Shown in pieces: positions 54,542 to 64,000 of a stretch of DNA of 64,000 bases. Below the pieces are notes generated by a model that saw only the letters and a list, made by a program, of their open reading frames with translations, did not search any database and was not told the DNA's origin. Every line of letters begins with the position of its first letter. Positions within the stretch are counted from its first letter, which is position 1. Source of the stretch: Polychytrium aggregatum (lineage: Eukaryota > Chytridiomycota > Chytridiomycetes > Polychytriales); assembly GCF_025602895.1 (NCBI RefSeq), contig NW_026516317.1, forward strand, positions 83,438 to 147,437, written 5' to 3'. Both the position numbers and the translations under genes were made by a program.

Positions 54542-56782
54542 ATGAAGTTCAGCCTGACCCCCGTCCTCGTCGCCGTCTCGGCCCTGCTCGCCGCCGTTGC
54601 CAACGGCGAGGTCATCGCCCTGACCCCCAAGACCTTTGACACGGTTCGTGGCCTTGTGCTGATGCTACCCTGGATTGCTTCTGGCATTGCTGTTGGCCTG
54701 GCTTTGGCGGCCATCCTCTGGGATCGGATCATCTGCGAGATCCATGCGATCTGCGGGATCTGTCCGGTGGATGGACTGCTTCGCGTAATTGGGCCAGCGA
54801 TGCCTGCCCACGCTCTCCTGCTCTGCGATCACCCTCCCCTTTGGCCCTCCCCTTTGGCCCTAACCTCACTGTCTCTCTCGGGATGTTGCTGCGATGCTCT
54901 GTTCTTCAATCCCCGCGAATAGGTCATCGACGGCTCCAAGCCTGCCCTCGTCGAGTTCTATGCCCCTTGGTAAGTGTCGTCGGCTGGTCTGCAGATGCTC
55001 TCGGCACCAAGGTTGATGCTGCTGGCAATCGAATCTGACGACTGTGCTTCTCCTGCCTCATACGGGCCATGGTTAGGTGTGGCCATTGCAAGGTTCGGAT
55101 CGCTGGCTGCCGCAAATTCAACGGCGTTGCTTGGCGAAACGCGAGGATGATCGGTTTGGATAAACGGATGTGCTCCGACGCTAACTGGTGTGCTGCCCTT
55201 ACCATGCATCCCTGACAATATGCGGCTTCATAGCAACTCGCTCCCGTAAGTCTCGACCTTGGCCGCGACCATGTAGCCGTACATCGCAATACTGCCTGCT
55301 CCAATCTTTGTTTTCTATTGCACTCGTTGGGCTCGTTACTTTCGCTCCTTTCGGCTGACATCCCGGATATCAACTGTCCAGATCTACGACGAGCTCGGCG
55401 ATCTCTACGAAAAGTACAAGGACCAGGTCGTCATCGCCAAGGTCGATGCCGATGCTCACCGCGATCTCGGTTCCCGCTTCGACATCAAGGGTTTCCCCAC
55501 CTTGAAGTGGTATGTTCGTGTCTGTGAGCGAGCCGGCTACGTTGCTGGATTACTCCCCCCCCCCGAATGTGATCATGCGGATCTGCGCCAGGTTAATGGT
55601 CTGGGCGAGTTGCTCATTCAATGTCTGCTCTGTACCGTAGGTTCCCCAAGGGCTCCACTACCCCCGAGAACTACGAGGGCAGTCGCGACGTCGAGAGTTT
55701 CATCAAGTTCATTGGTGACAAGACCGGTGAGTGCTTCGTCCAAGCAAAATGTGATTGCGCCAGGCCACGACACAGGACAGCGAGGGCTGTAACCCTGCTC
55801 GCATGAGTGCGCTGTGGGAAACGTGCGGGAATGTCTCCTAAATTATTCGGCTGCCAGGTGTTGCCCCCAAGATCAAGACCCCCGAGACCTTTGTCAAGGC
55901 CCTGACTGCCTCTAGCTTTGATGAGGTTGTCCTGAAGGATGACAAGACCCACGTCCTCGTTGAGTTCTTTGCTCCCTGGTAAGATCTTGCTCCTGGCCTG
56001 GCTGCCCCGAGCGTACCGGATCAGGACAATCCACGACAATTGTTGACCACTCATCATCCCTCAAATCTCCAGGTGCGGCCACTGCAAGAACCTGGCCCCC
56101 ATCTACGAGAAGCTGGCCAAGACCTTTGCCCCTCAAACCAACGTGAGTCCCAGAAATGTGCATCCAGCAGCTCGCCAAGAGGCGGGTATGTGGTGTTTGT
56201 AATTGCTCTGCTGCCACAGGACTCACGACCGTGCTGCCATGTCCCCCTGGCAACCAGGTTATCATTGCCAGCGTCGATGCCACCAAGGAGCCCGCCCTTG
56301 CCCAAAAGTACAACATCGCTGGCTTCCCTACCATCAAGTTCTTCTCTGCTGCTGACAACGAGCCCGTTGACTACAACGGTGGCCGCACGGAGGAGGACTT
56401 TGTTCAGTTCCTGAACGAGAACACCGGTAGCCAGCGTGTTGCCGGTGGCGGCCTCCTCTCCACTGCTGGTCGCATCTCGGCCCTTGATTCCCTTGCCCGC
56501 AAGTTCATCTCTGCCGCCAAGAGCGAGCGCGATACTCTCATCAAGGAGGCCCAGGCCGAGGCCAAGGAGCTGAAGGACAAGTTTGCCAACTACTACAGCA
56601 AGGTCATGGAGAAGATCCAGAAGGCCGGCAGTGGCTACATCCAGACCGAGACTGCTCGCCTCAACAAGATCTTGGCCTCGGGCTCCACCACTCCCGAGAA
56701 GCGCGACGACTTTACCATCCGCAAGAACATTCTCGCTGCCTTTGAGGAGAAGGAGACCAGCGATGCTAGAGAGGAGCTCTAA
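54542..56782 (+). CDS. Protein disulfide isomerase, ERp38/TigA type (two thioredoxin domains plus ERp29-like C-domain)
   Basis: Forms and reshuffles disulfides in the ER lumen. Signal peptide MKFSLTPVLVAVSALLAAVANG. Exons include 54542-54643, 54923-54969, a 16-base microexon 55077-55092, a 12-base microexon 55234-55245, 55382-55509 and 55641-55726. The frame stays consistent through all of them. Thioredoxin domain 1 is VEFYAPW + CGHCK + QLAP, with the active site split over three exons. Domain 2 is VEFFAPW + CGHCKNLAPIYEK. The last exon has a Lys/Ala-rich helical domain (ISAAKSERDTLIKEAQAEAK) typical of ERp29-C and ends SDAREEL, an ER-retention-like REEL (usual KDEL/HDEL). Confidence 0.92.
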
Positions 56783-57217
56783 AGCTCATTCGCCCCATGT
56801 GGTAGATGCCAAGCCCAGTGAATGCGCGGGTGATTTTGCCCCGCGGGAACTTTCAACGTTCTTTGGAAAAGCCAGCACGATGGCACTGGGAGGATCTGCG
56901 TGGCAGAGAAATGTCCAGGTGATTCCGGCACTTTGCTGTCTTTGGCTTTTGCTGAGCAAAGGTACGACTGAATACAGTCTTTTCAACGGGATATCGCGGC
57001 TGAAGGAGAGAGCTGCGATTCATGAGCAGGGTCTGTCAAGGGAGGTCTTATTGGGCTATCACACCGCCGTCGTTGACATCGTCGTTGCCGTCGAGTGCGT
57101 CGCGGCTGGAATGTCAGTGCCTGGTGGTGGCAGAACTCTTCAGCGACAGGGACTGGATGGTCATGAAGAGCGGGTGTATATTTCATTCAGGGAGCAATAA
57201 CAACAGGGCCTCCCGCA
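56783..57217. other. Intergenic between convergent genes
   Basis: About 435 bases between the PDI and chitin deacetylase 3' ends. No feature was recognised. Confidence 0.4.
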
Positions 57218-59229
57218 TCATTTGGCAAGTGCTGCAAGGTGAATGAGAAGAGTCATGCAGGAGAGGGAAAGCACAAACACTCCAGGCTGGAAGCGCGCGC
57301 TGCCGCTGGACTTTCCAGAAGGGCTCGGGGTGCCAGAAGGATTGCCTGTGCTGTTCGCGGCATCGAGCGAGCCTTGATCAAAGTTGATGGGGCGAGCTTG
57401 GTCCTGATAGGCACACGAGGCGTCGTTGCAGAGACACTTGCCCGCAACCGGGTCCCACCAGAGTGTGTCGCAGTTGGTCGGGAGGGGATAGCGGCTGCTG
57501 CTCGACGAAGGAAGTGGGTTCGGGATGTCGGGAACGACGCTGGGACAGCCATAGCAGGTCTGTGGGAGAAGTGTTGTGTCATTTGCTGGTGTTGGCAAAC
57601 GAACCACCCATGCCAGAGCGACACAGTGACTCGGATCAATCCAAAGCAAGACCAACGGTCGGGAATGCACCAAGTGCAGCAGCAGAGACAGCACCGAGTG
57701 CATCAGCAGAGTGTACCGAGTGCAGAAGCAGAGACAGCGCCGAGTGCAGCAGCAGAGAATGCACCAAGTGCAGCAGCAGACGCTCATCCAGCACCGCTCA
57801 GAGTCCCCAGAGCCACTCGGGACACTCACATGCATTGTGCCGGTGAGGAAGTTGCATGTCTCGGCAAGCGACGCCGGTCCGAGTCCGTTGCAGATGTTGG
57901 TCGGCGCCGTGTTCTTGCACTGCATGTATGGCTGCGAGCCGAGCTGGCTGGCCGGGACCGGGTTCTTCATGTACTCGACCATCTGGGATCCGGTGATCAT
58001 CCACACATCGGGTTTGCTCATTGCATAGTCGAGGAACTTTGCGACCGTGGCCTGTTTGTTGAGGCCGTTGGGCGAGGTCGAGGCGCCGGTGAGCCAGACA
58101 GGGTGTGTGTAAACGCCAAAGGGGGCCCGGTTCCCGTTGTAGTGGCTGTCGAAGGTCGAGGCGTACTCGGAATAGACAGTGTCGAGCGAGATGGGGTTGG
58201 TGATGGTGGGATCGTTGTAAGGATCCATGAGATGGATACCGCTGGCACCTGGGGAGAGATCGGACACGCCAGAGAATCAAGTCAGTCATGGCAGCGAGGG
58301 ACAACGACCCACCGGCCGCCGATGCAGGTGCAGGTGCAGTCGCAGTCGCAGTCGCAGTCGCAGTTGCAGTCGCAGTCGCAGTTACAAGCGGGAGCAGTTG
58401 CAGGCGGGAGCATCGAGTGTTACCTCCGGTCTCGTACAGTGGAACCTCCCACATTCCTTGAGCTTTCAAGTTTGGATCACCACAAACGTTGACCTGGTCG
58501 GTACATCCCGTGGCCTCTCCATAGTCGAGAGTGTAAGGCCAGTAGAGAGTGTTTCCGCCGGCACTCATCGAGGAGTCATAGAGGAATCCCATCTTCTTCA
58601 TCATGTTGAGGGCATCGGTACTGTAGTTTCGGAACGGAAAACGAACACCTTTGATCTTGCCAAGAGGAATGCCGGCGTATCGGTTGAGGAAAGCGCGGTT
58701 TCCTTCGTATTCGATGTATTCATAGACACCGGCCTTCTGAGGGCCGGGATAGGCGCCGTGGGACATGGTGTGGTCGGCGATCTCGTGGCCGCGGGCATAG
58801 AGCTGGGTCGCCAGGAAGGGATCGGTGTAGTAGGTTTGGGTGTAGAATGTGATTTGAACGGGGCAACCGTTTGGGTTCTTGCGGGTCCCGGTGAGGGCCG
58901 AGACGACGCCAAAGGTGTCTGTTGGTCGGGAGCCGCAGCCAGAAACGTCAGATCCGGCTCAACGGATTGGGAGACATCCGGTCGAGGCGATGCCGACCCC
59001 ACAGCCGGCTCTCTGCAATACCATCGTACTCACCGGAGTTGAGTCCATCATCAAAAGTCAGCATCAGGAACTGGGGAGCCTGTTGTGGGGCGATGCCGCC
59101 AGGAGGTGTGGGGCTGGCACAGGTGCAGTTGGGCAGCTTGCAGACGGTTGGGTCGCAGCTGTAACCCTGGACACAGGCAACGCCCGCGAGAACCGAGAGC
59201 AACAGGCTGGAGTAGGTCGAAAGGATCAT
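57218..59229 (-). CDS. Chitin deacetylase-like protein (polysaccharide deacetylase, CE4), paralogue 1
   Basis: Would remove acetyl groups from chitin at the cell surface. Start ATG at 59229 with signal peptide MILSTYSSLLLSVLAGVACV. The N-terminal Cys-rich piece [15 protein letters not shown] is followed by the NodB catalytic motif LMLTFDDGLNSG, then GHEIADHTMSHGAY (zinc His pair), GVRFPFRNYSTDALNM, and after an intron [13 protein letters not shown] and [12 protein letters not shown]-terminal Cys motif ([27 protein letters not shown]) is followed by a Ser/Thr/Gly-rich stretch and a hydrophobic end (SLSCMTLLIHLAALAK), consistent with a GPI signal. Introns contain GCAGTC and CAG-type repeats. 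Confidence 0.88.
57663..57790. repeat. Diverged tandem repeat of AGTGCAGCAGCAGAG type
   Basis: Several units of 21-30 bases built on ACCGAGTGCAGCAGCAGAGA in an intron of chitin deacetylase paralogue 1. The equivalent intron of paralogue 2 is shorter and lacks it. Confidence 0.7.
58323..58385. repeat. GCAGTC hexanucleotide repeat
   Basis: About ten GCAGTC/GCAGTT/GCAGGT units in an intron of chitin deacetylase paralogue 1. Confidence 0.8.
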
Positions 59230-59797
59230 GAGGAAGGCAGAGGCTGACAGCGATGTGGGTGGTGCAGATGGTCGCCGTCGCTTGGAGCGTGGGGCTTGGA
59301 GCTTGGCGATATACCGCAGCGGACGAGCGAGTGCGGAAAGGACGAAGCGAAACGGCTGCCTTTTGAAGCCCGAGATTGGCGGAACGGACAGAAACCTTTG
59401 CGCGTGCACAAAGCGCGCTTGTGTACGCGGCGCTGTGCTGTGCTGTGTACGGCGCTGTATGATGCTGCGCTCTGTGTTGCATACTGCGCTGGATCTTCCT
59501 TGCTGGGCTGCGCGGTGGTGGGGAATCCCAGCCCGGCGATGTCAATGTCGGTGCCAGCTGGCTGATCGACATCGATCAGCGCTTGTCTGGTTGTGATGAG
59601 CTCGGCCGAGGAGTTATCGTGAGATGGATGCTGAGAGAAACGAGCGAGCCCACTTGGCCGAGTGTATGATTACGATCAAAGTACAGCGTGTTTGTCCGAA
59701 AGGGGCGGCGGGACTGATTGTGTTTTCAATGTGCTTGCCCATCCTCCGACCCAGCCACATGTTGCATCCGCGAGAAATACAGGTTCCCAAAGAGACC

Positions 59798-59900
59798 GAG
59801 GTCGATTGTGGAGACCGGAGAGCGACCCACGGTCTTCACTCGGAGGCTGCCGAGACGATCTGATTTATTTCTTATGGCTCCGTTGAACGCAGACCATCAT
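59798..59900 (+). mobile_element. Decayed Fanzor 3' end between the two chitin deacetylases
   Basis: The plus strand GTCGATTGTGGAGACCGGAG at 59801-59820, followed by AGCGACC and CTTCACTCGGAGGCTGCC, matches the C-terminal codons and stop region of the intact Fanzors (20244-20300) closely. It continues into TGATTTATTTCTTATGGCTC, equal to their 3' non-coding start. No left end is present. Confidence 0.75.
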
Positions 59901-59953
59901 AAACTACACTTACATATAGGTCTCCCTGAATACAGCGTATACCTCCGTCCTGA

Positions 59954-61978
59954 TTAGGCCAACGCCAGCCAGGCCCCCCACGATACGCTGGCCAAGAGTG
60001 TCATGTAGATGCGGGGAGCGGTGCTCTCTCCGGCGCTGGTGCTTTTGCCGGATGCTCCTGTCGGACTCGTCTTGGCTCCGCTTCCAGTCGGTGTCGAACC
60101 GCTGCTCTGGCCATTGTTGCTGGAGGAAGGGTTCAGCCAGGTCTGATCAAAGTTGATGGCCCTGCCGGTGTCGCTGTAAGCACAGGACGAGGATGTGCAG
60201 AGACACTTTCCCGCAACGGGGTCCCACCAAAGCGGATCGCAGTTGGTTGGGAGCGGCTGTCGCGAGCTGGCGGGGGCCGGAAGCGGGTTCGGAATATCGG
60301 GCACGGCGCTTGGGCAGCCATAGCAGGTCTGGATGTGTAGCGGTATGCACAGCCAGACAGTACAGTTAGCACATACAGGTGGGCACGGACAAGTCCACCC
60401 AAGCGGTCCATTCAACAAATAGAAAGTGCACCTGCCACTTACATGGATCGTGCCCGTGATGAAGTTGCATGTCTCGGCAAGCGACGCCGGCCCGAGTCCG
60501 TTGCAGATGTTGGTCGGGGCAGTATTGTTGCACTGCATGTACGGCTGCGAGCCGAGTTGGCTGGCTGGGACCGGGTTCTTCATGTACTCAATAAGCTGCG
60601 ATCCGGTTACCATCCACACGTCGCCCTTGGCCATGGCATAGTCAAGGAATTGAGAGACAGTGGCCTGCTTGTTGAGGCCGTTGGGCGAAGTAGTTTCGTT
60701 TGTCAGCCAGACAGGGTGGGTGTAGACACCAAAGGGCACCTTGATGGCGTAGTGGGTCTCAAACGTCGAGACGTACTCGGAATAGACGGTGTCGAGCGAG
60801 ATGGGGTTGGTGATACTTGGGTCGTTGTAGGGATCCATGAGATGGATGCCGCTGGCACCTTCACAGTCGAGGAGCGGGACCCGTCAGTATGCGGACATTG
60901 GCCACGAACGGCACTTCAACCAGTTACTCTCGACGTCGAGACTGCTGCCCCTCGCTTACACGGTGCACGGCTCTCATCGCTCCATTATCGTTATGGCTTT
61001 TGATGCGATCTATGGGCCAGCAGAGCATGCATGCTGCCTACCTCCGGTTTCGTACAGGGGAATCTCCCACAGACCCTTGGCATTGAGACTCGTGCTTCCG
61101 CAAACGTTGATCTGGTCAGTGCAGCCGGTAGCCTGTCCATAGTCATATGTATACGGCCAAAACATGCCGCTGCTGCCAGCCGAGGCGGACGACTCCCACT
61201 GAACGCCCATCTTGGAGATCATATTGAGGGCGTTGGCGCTGAAGTTAAGGAATGGAAAGCGAAGGCCCTTGATCTGGTCGAGCGGGATTCCGGCGTAGCG
61301 ATTGAGATATGCCCGATTGCCCTCGTACTCGATGTAGTCATAGACACCCCACTGTTGAGGTGCTGGCGGCGGAGGGTATGCTCCGTGAGACATGCTGTGC
61401 AGGGCGATTTCGTGGCCCTGGGCGTGCAGCTGCGTCACAAGAATAGGATCGGTGTAGTAGGTTTGGGTGAAGAACGTTGCATGGACGGGGCAGCCATTGG
61501 GATTCTTCCGGTTGTTGGTCAGCGCCGTGACAACACCATAGGTGTCTGATGGTCGAGGGGGGAGGCTGCTGTGAGTTCGATGCGTCGATTGCCAACACAG
61601 ACTTGCGCCGGCAGAGATGAGGATGCAAAGAGGGCTCATCCCTCCTCGCCCAGGTGTGAAGGAGAGCCACTCCGATATCCACTCGCATCCCCATTCCGAT
61701 CCCCACCCCCTCCATATCCGCCCTCGTATACAGGGTGCAGCGTCAGACCCTGATCAAGTCGTACCGGTTTGAACGGCGTCATCAAAGGTGAGCATGAGAA
61801 ACTGCGGCGCATTCTGGACAGAGATGCCTCCGGGTGGGCTGGAGCTACCGCAAGCACAGCTCGGAAGTTTGCACACGGTGGGGTCGCATTGGTAGGATGA
61901 CGATTGGCCATGGCTGGGACCGACAGAAAACGCAAGGCCCAGCAACAGGCTAGCGCAGCGAATATGCATTCGACGCAT
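59954..61978 (-). CDS. Chitin deacetylase-like protein (CE4), paralogue 2
   Basis: Tandem duplicate of the gene at 57218-59229, same strand and same exon plan. Start ATG at 61978 ([17 protein letters not shown]; the in-frame ATG at 61969 is also possible), with a signal peptide ending near PSHGQ. It has [16 protein letters not shown], NodB motif [12 protein letters not shown] (TFDDA instead of TFDDG), [71 protein letters not shown] and a Ser/Thr/Gly-rich tail ending in hydrophobics ([14 protein letters not shown]), so also probably GPI-anchored. The Asp of IADHTMSH in paralogue 1 is Leu here (IALHSMSH). Confidence 0.87.
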
Positions 61979-62486
61979 TGGTCAAGAGCAAGTAATAGCC
62001 AGCGGCACGAGAGGAGCTGAGGGCAAAGAGGTTGGCATCGAACGGTGGTCTGAGGGAGGTGCGACAATATATACTTGGTGGATGGGCAAATGGTTGTCAT
62101 GGATTTCCAGCGGTCTTGTTCGCTGGAAGGACGGTAGAAGTGTCAACACTGCTGAGTTTGTGATGCCAACAGAGAAGCAACTGCCGAGTTGGCCGTCGCT
62201 CCCGAGCAAGCTTTAGGATTGTTTGTTGGCAAAGCCGAAATCATCGGCCGTGCAGTTGTTCGTGCACACACCGACAGTTCATCGAGGAAGTCCTTCTTCG
62301 AAAGCAGTCGAGGACACAGTTTTCGATCGTATACGCAAGTCGGTCGAAGACAGTGTGGGGAGGGGGAGGTGTTTGACTCCCCCGAATGTGCTGTTGTCTG
62401 GGCGACGGCAGCCAACTCTGTGGCCTGCAAGAGGCACACACAGAGCTGCGTGTCAGGCGATTTTGGAGATGGTCTATCGGAATGTT
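61979..62486. other. Intergenic
   Basis: About 500 bases upstream of paralogue 2. No gene was recognised. Confidence 0.4.
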
Positions 62487-62692
62487 TACAGGCAATCCAA
62501 TAAAAAACGGGACACCCGGGTTTTTGACCATTCATCGAATATTTTGTTACCCAATGTTATCGCGCGCTGGCCATGACCATTCGCCACACATCCGACTTTC
62601 GCACCGCCGCATTGCGATGCTACGCCCTCATCCATAGCCTGCGTAAGGTCGCCTCCATATTCAGTGTATCCAAGAGCACCATTCACCGATAT
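62487..62692 (+). mobile_element. Solo left end of the Fanzor transposon
   Basis: Starts TACAGG and TAAAAAACGGGACACCC exactly like copy 2, then follows the leader and first codons of the transposase (MTIRHTSDFRTAALRCYALI, RKVASIFSVSKSTIH) and stops abruptly at about 62692. There is no right end nearby. The transposase frame meets a stop two codons later. Confidence 0.85.
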
Positions 62693-62990
62693 TGAGCTTC
62701 CCAGAGCCACAAACAGGCGGCACCGAGCAGCGAACGGACGTGATCATGATTGTCTAATCTCATCCAAACACAAAGCTATGAAGGTGGAGTCTCACGTCTC
62801 TTGGGTATCAAAAATTGGGCTGGATATATCTGATCGGACATAGGCATGTGGCCAAAATAGAAAGCTTGGCAGAGATACAGTTGCTTGGCCCGTATTGCGT
62901 CAGGGCTGACAATCGCCAACCAAACAAAGAATCACTCATCGCGAGCAGAATATGCCGATCAGAGGCAGGGGTTGAAGTCTATCGCCACCA
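62693..62990. other. Intergenic
   Basis: No gene was recognised. The 3' end of the GT15 gene may reach into this stretch. Confidence 0.3.
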
Positions 62991-62999
62991 GCTCTCATT

Positions 63000-64000
63000 G
63001 GCGACTCGCTGGCTTATTCTTTGCGAGCTCGAGGCTATGCTTGTCCAAGAAGGCGAGGTAGTCTTTGTAGACCCAAGTTCCAGAAATGATGGTCGACCGA
63101 GACCATCCAGTCCTCCTGCAGAGACAGCCACGGTCAGCGGAGGACGTAAACGCTCGTGAGGCTGCTCGTTCCACGGCTGCATGATGGGATCGACATTGAG
63201 CAGAGATGAAGGCAACCTACCTTGGTGTGGAAATGGTTGCATTCACACGAGTCAAAAGTAAACCCCGACTGAAGGGACATTGACAGGACAGTGCGCGAAA
63301 TCAGCTGTGCTCGTAGCCTGAAAGTCAGTATGGCAAGAAGTTTAGAAATGGATGAGTTGCAAGCATGTCAAACATTTGGCTGTGGGCATTTATATGCAAT
63401 CTGGTGTCATTGCGTAATCAATCGGCAAGACGGGCCACGGGGCTCGTGCACCACATCGGCACTGTGCAGGCCGGGACACTCACCAATATCGTAAAAATAG
63501 TGAACTTCGGTCGGATCCATGAATAAGCCGACCGCCAACGAATGAACGGGGGCGTCGCCCCAGCGCTCGAAGAAGAACCCGCCTCGCTTGTCGAGATAGT
63601 CAAAGTAGTCGAGATAATCGCTGGATCTGAAAAAGTCCAAGTCGCCGATCTCAAAGTTGGACCAGAAGTGCGCCAGATTGTATTCGGACTTGGAATCGAT
63701 CTTGTCCTTGGGCTTCTCAAAGGCTTTGAGGTGAGGCGGGAAGGCCATTTTGCGGTTGTACATGTAGTCCAGTGTCGCGTTCCAGAGGGTGGGTATGGTT
63801 GTCTCGGTCTCTTCTGCCATAATGTTGAAGCCGTAGCGCTTCTTGTGAGTGCGCATCAGCTCAAATGGATCGTAATTGAGTTTGCAGTAAAAGCTCACGT
63901 CGGGCTCGATCTGAAAGGGCGAGCGAGTGGTTACCAAGTGTTGTCCGGAACTCTGGCATTTGCAAAAGCTAAACCATGGATGCTATAAACGGGTTCTGCG
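63000..64000 (-). CDS. Glycosyltransferase family 15 (KTR/MNT1-type alpha-1,2-mannosyltransferase), partial
   Basis: Golgi enzyme adding mannose to protein glycans; the 5' part lies beyond the window. The main exon visible (63910-63484; acceptor TTTCAG, donor GTGAGT) has the GT15 core: EPDVSFYCKLNYDPFELM, KRYGFNI, ETTIPTLWNAT, YNLAHFWSNFEIGDLDFF, SDYLDYFDYLDKRGGFFFER, WGDAPVHSLAVGLFM and VHYFYDIG. A following short exon (about 63260-63215) reads SGFTFDSCECNHFHTK, and a last exon may include TWVYKDYLAFLDKHSLEL near 63080-63000. The end is uncertain. Confidence 0.85.

Overview
The window looks like a gene-dense, GC-rich fungal nuclear genome, most plausibly a chytrid. Genes are short and split by many small GT-AG introns. 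Typical fungal families are present: a GT15 mannosyltransferase, a Sen2 tRNA-splicing endonuclease subunit, a Ubp8/USP22 deubiquitinase, GPI-type chitin deacetylases and an ERp38-type protein disulfide isomerase. The window also holds Fanzor-bearing DNA transposons, which are known from chytrids. Species cannot be named from sequence alone. Exon limits are my reading of splice consensus and reading frame. Where the summed exon lengths divide by three (thiamin pyrophosphokinase, SEN2, the WASH/BRK1-like gene, the two small secreted proteins) the model is firmer.

Layout: 1-4.4 kb holds a membrane protein and an unrecognised protein with a Fanzor right-end relic between them. 4.9-9.5 kb holds a Rho GTPase (-), a FoP-type nuclear protein (+) and a PRA1 family protein (-). 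10.4-14.2 kb holds thiamin pyrophosphokinase (+) and an F-box/ankyrin protein (-). 15.4-16.7 kb holds a Cys-rich unknown (-). 16.77-20.40 kb is a complete Tc1/mariner-like element carrying a Fanzor nuclease. 20.8-27.2 kb is a large F-BAR/PH/C2/RasGAP gene. 27.6-28.8 kb has two small secreted-protein genes. 29.3-30.0 kb is a nested transposon relic. 30.4-39.1 kb holds an RRM protein, Ubp8/USP22 and SEN2. 39.35-42.72 kb is a second full Fanzor element in opposite orientation. 43.0-50.3 kb holds a small WASH/SCAR-type subunit, a peptidase M2 (ACE-like) gene, a short deletion-derivative element and an EI24-like membrane protein. 50.8-56.8 kb holds a DUF676 lipase-like protein and a PDI. 57.2-62.0 kb holds two tandem chitin deacetylases. 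62.5 kb is a solo left end of the Fanzor element, and the window closes in a GT15 gene (-).

The notable system is the Fanzor transposon family. Two copies about 3.4-3.6 kb long have TA-flanked terminal inverted repeats, a broken DD34E transposase and an intact intronless 790-residue Fanzor. The Fanzor has its own TATA box and a conserved hairpin-bearing right end that could encode its guide RNA. Relics, a solo end, two short non-autonomous derivatives and one nested insertion (which reveals an exact empty site) show repeated activity. Eukaryotic Fanzors on Mariner-type elements are already known as a class; this family, its right-end RNA and its non-autonomous derivatives are what could be new.
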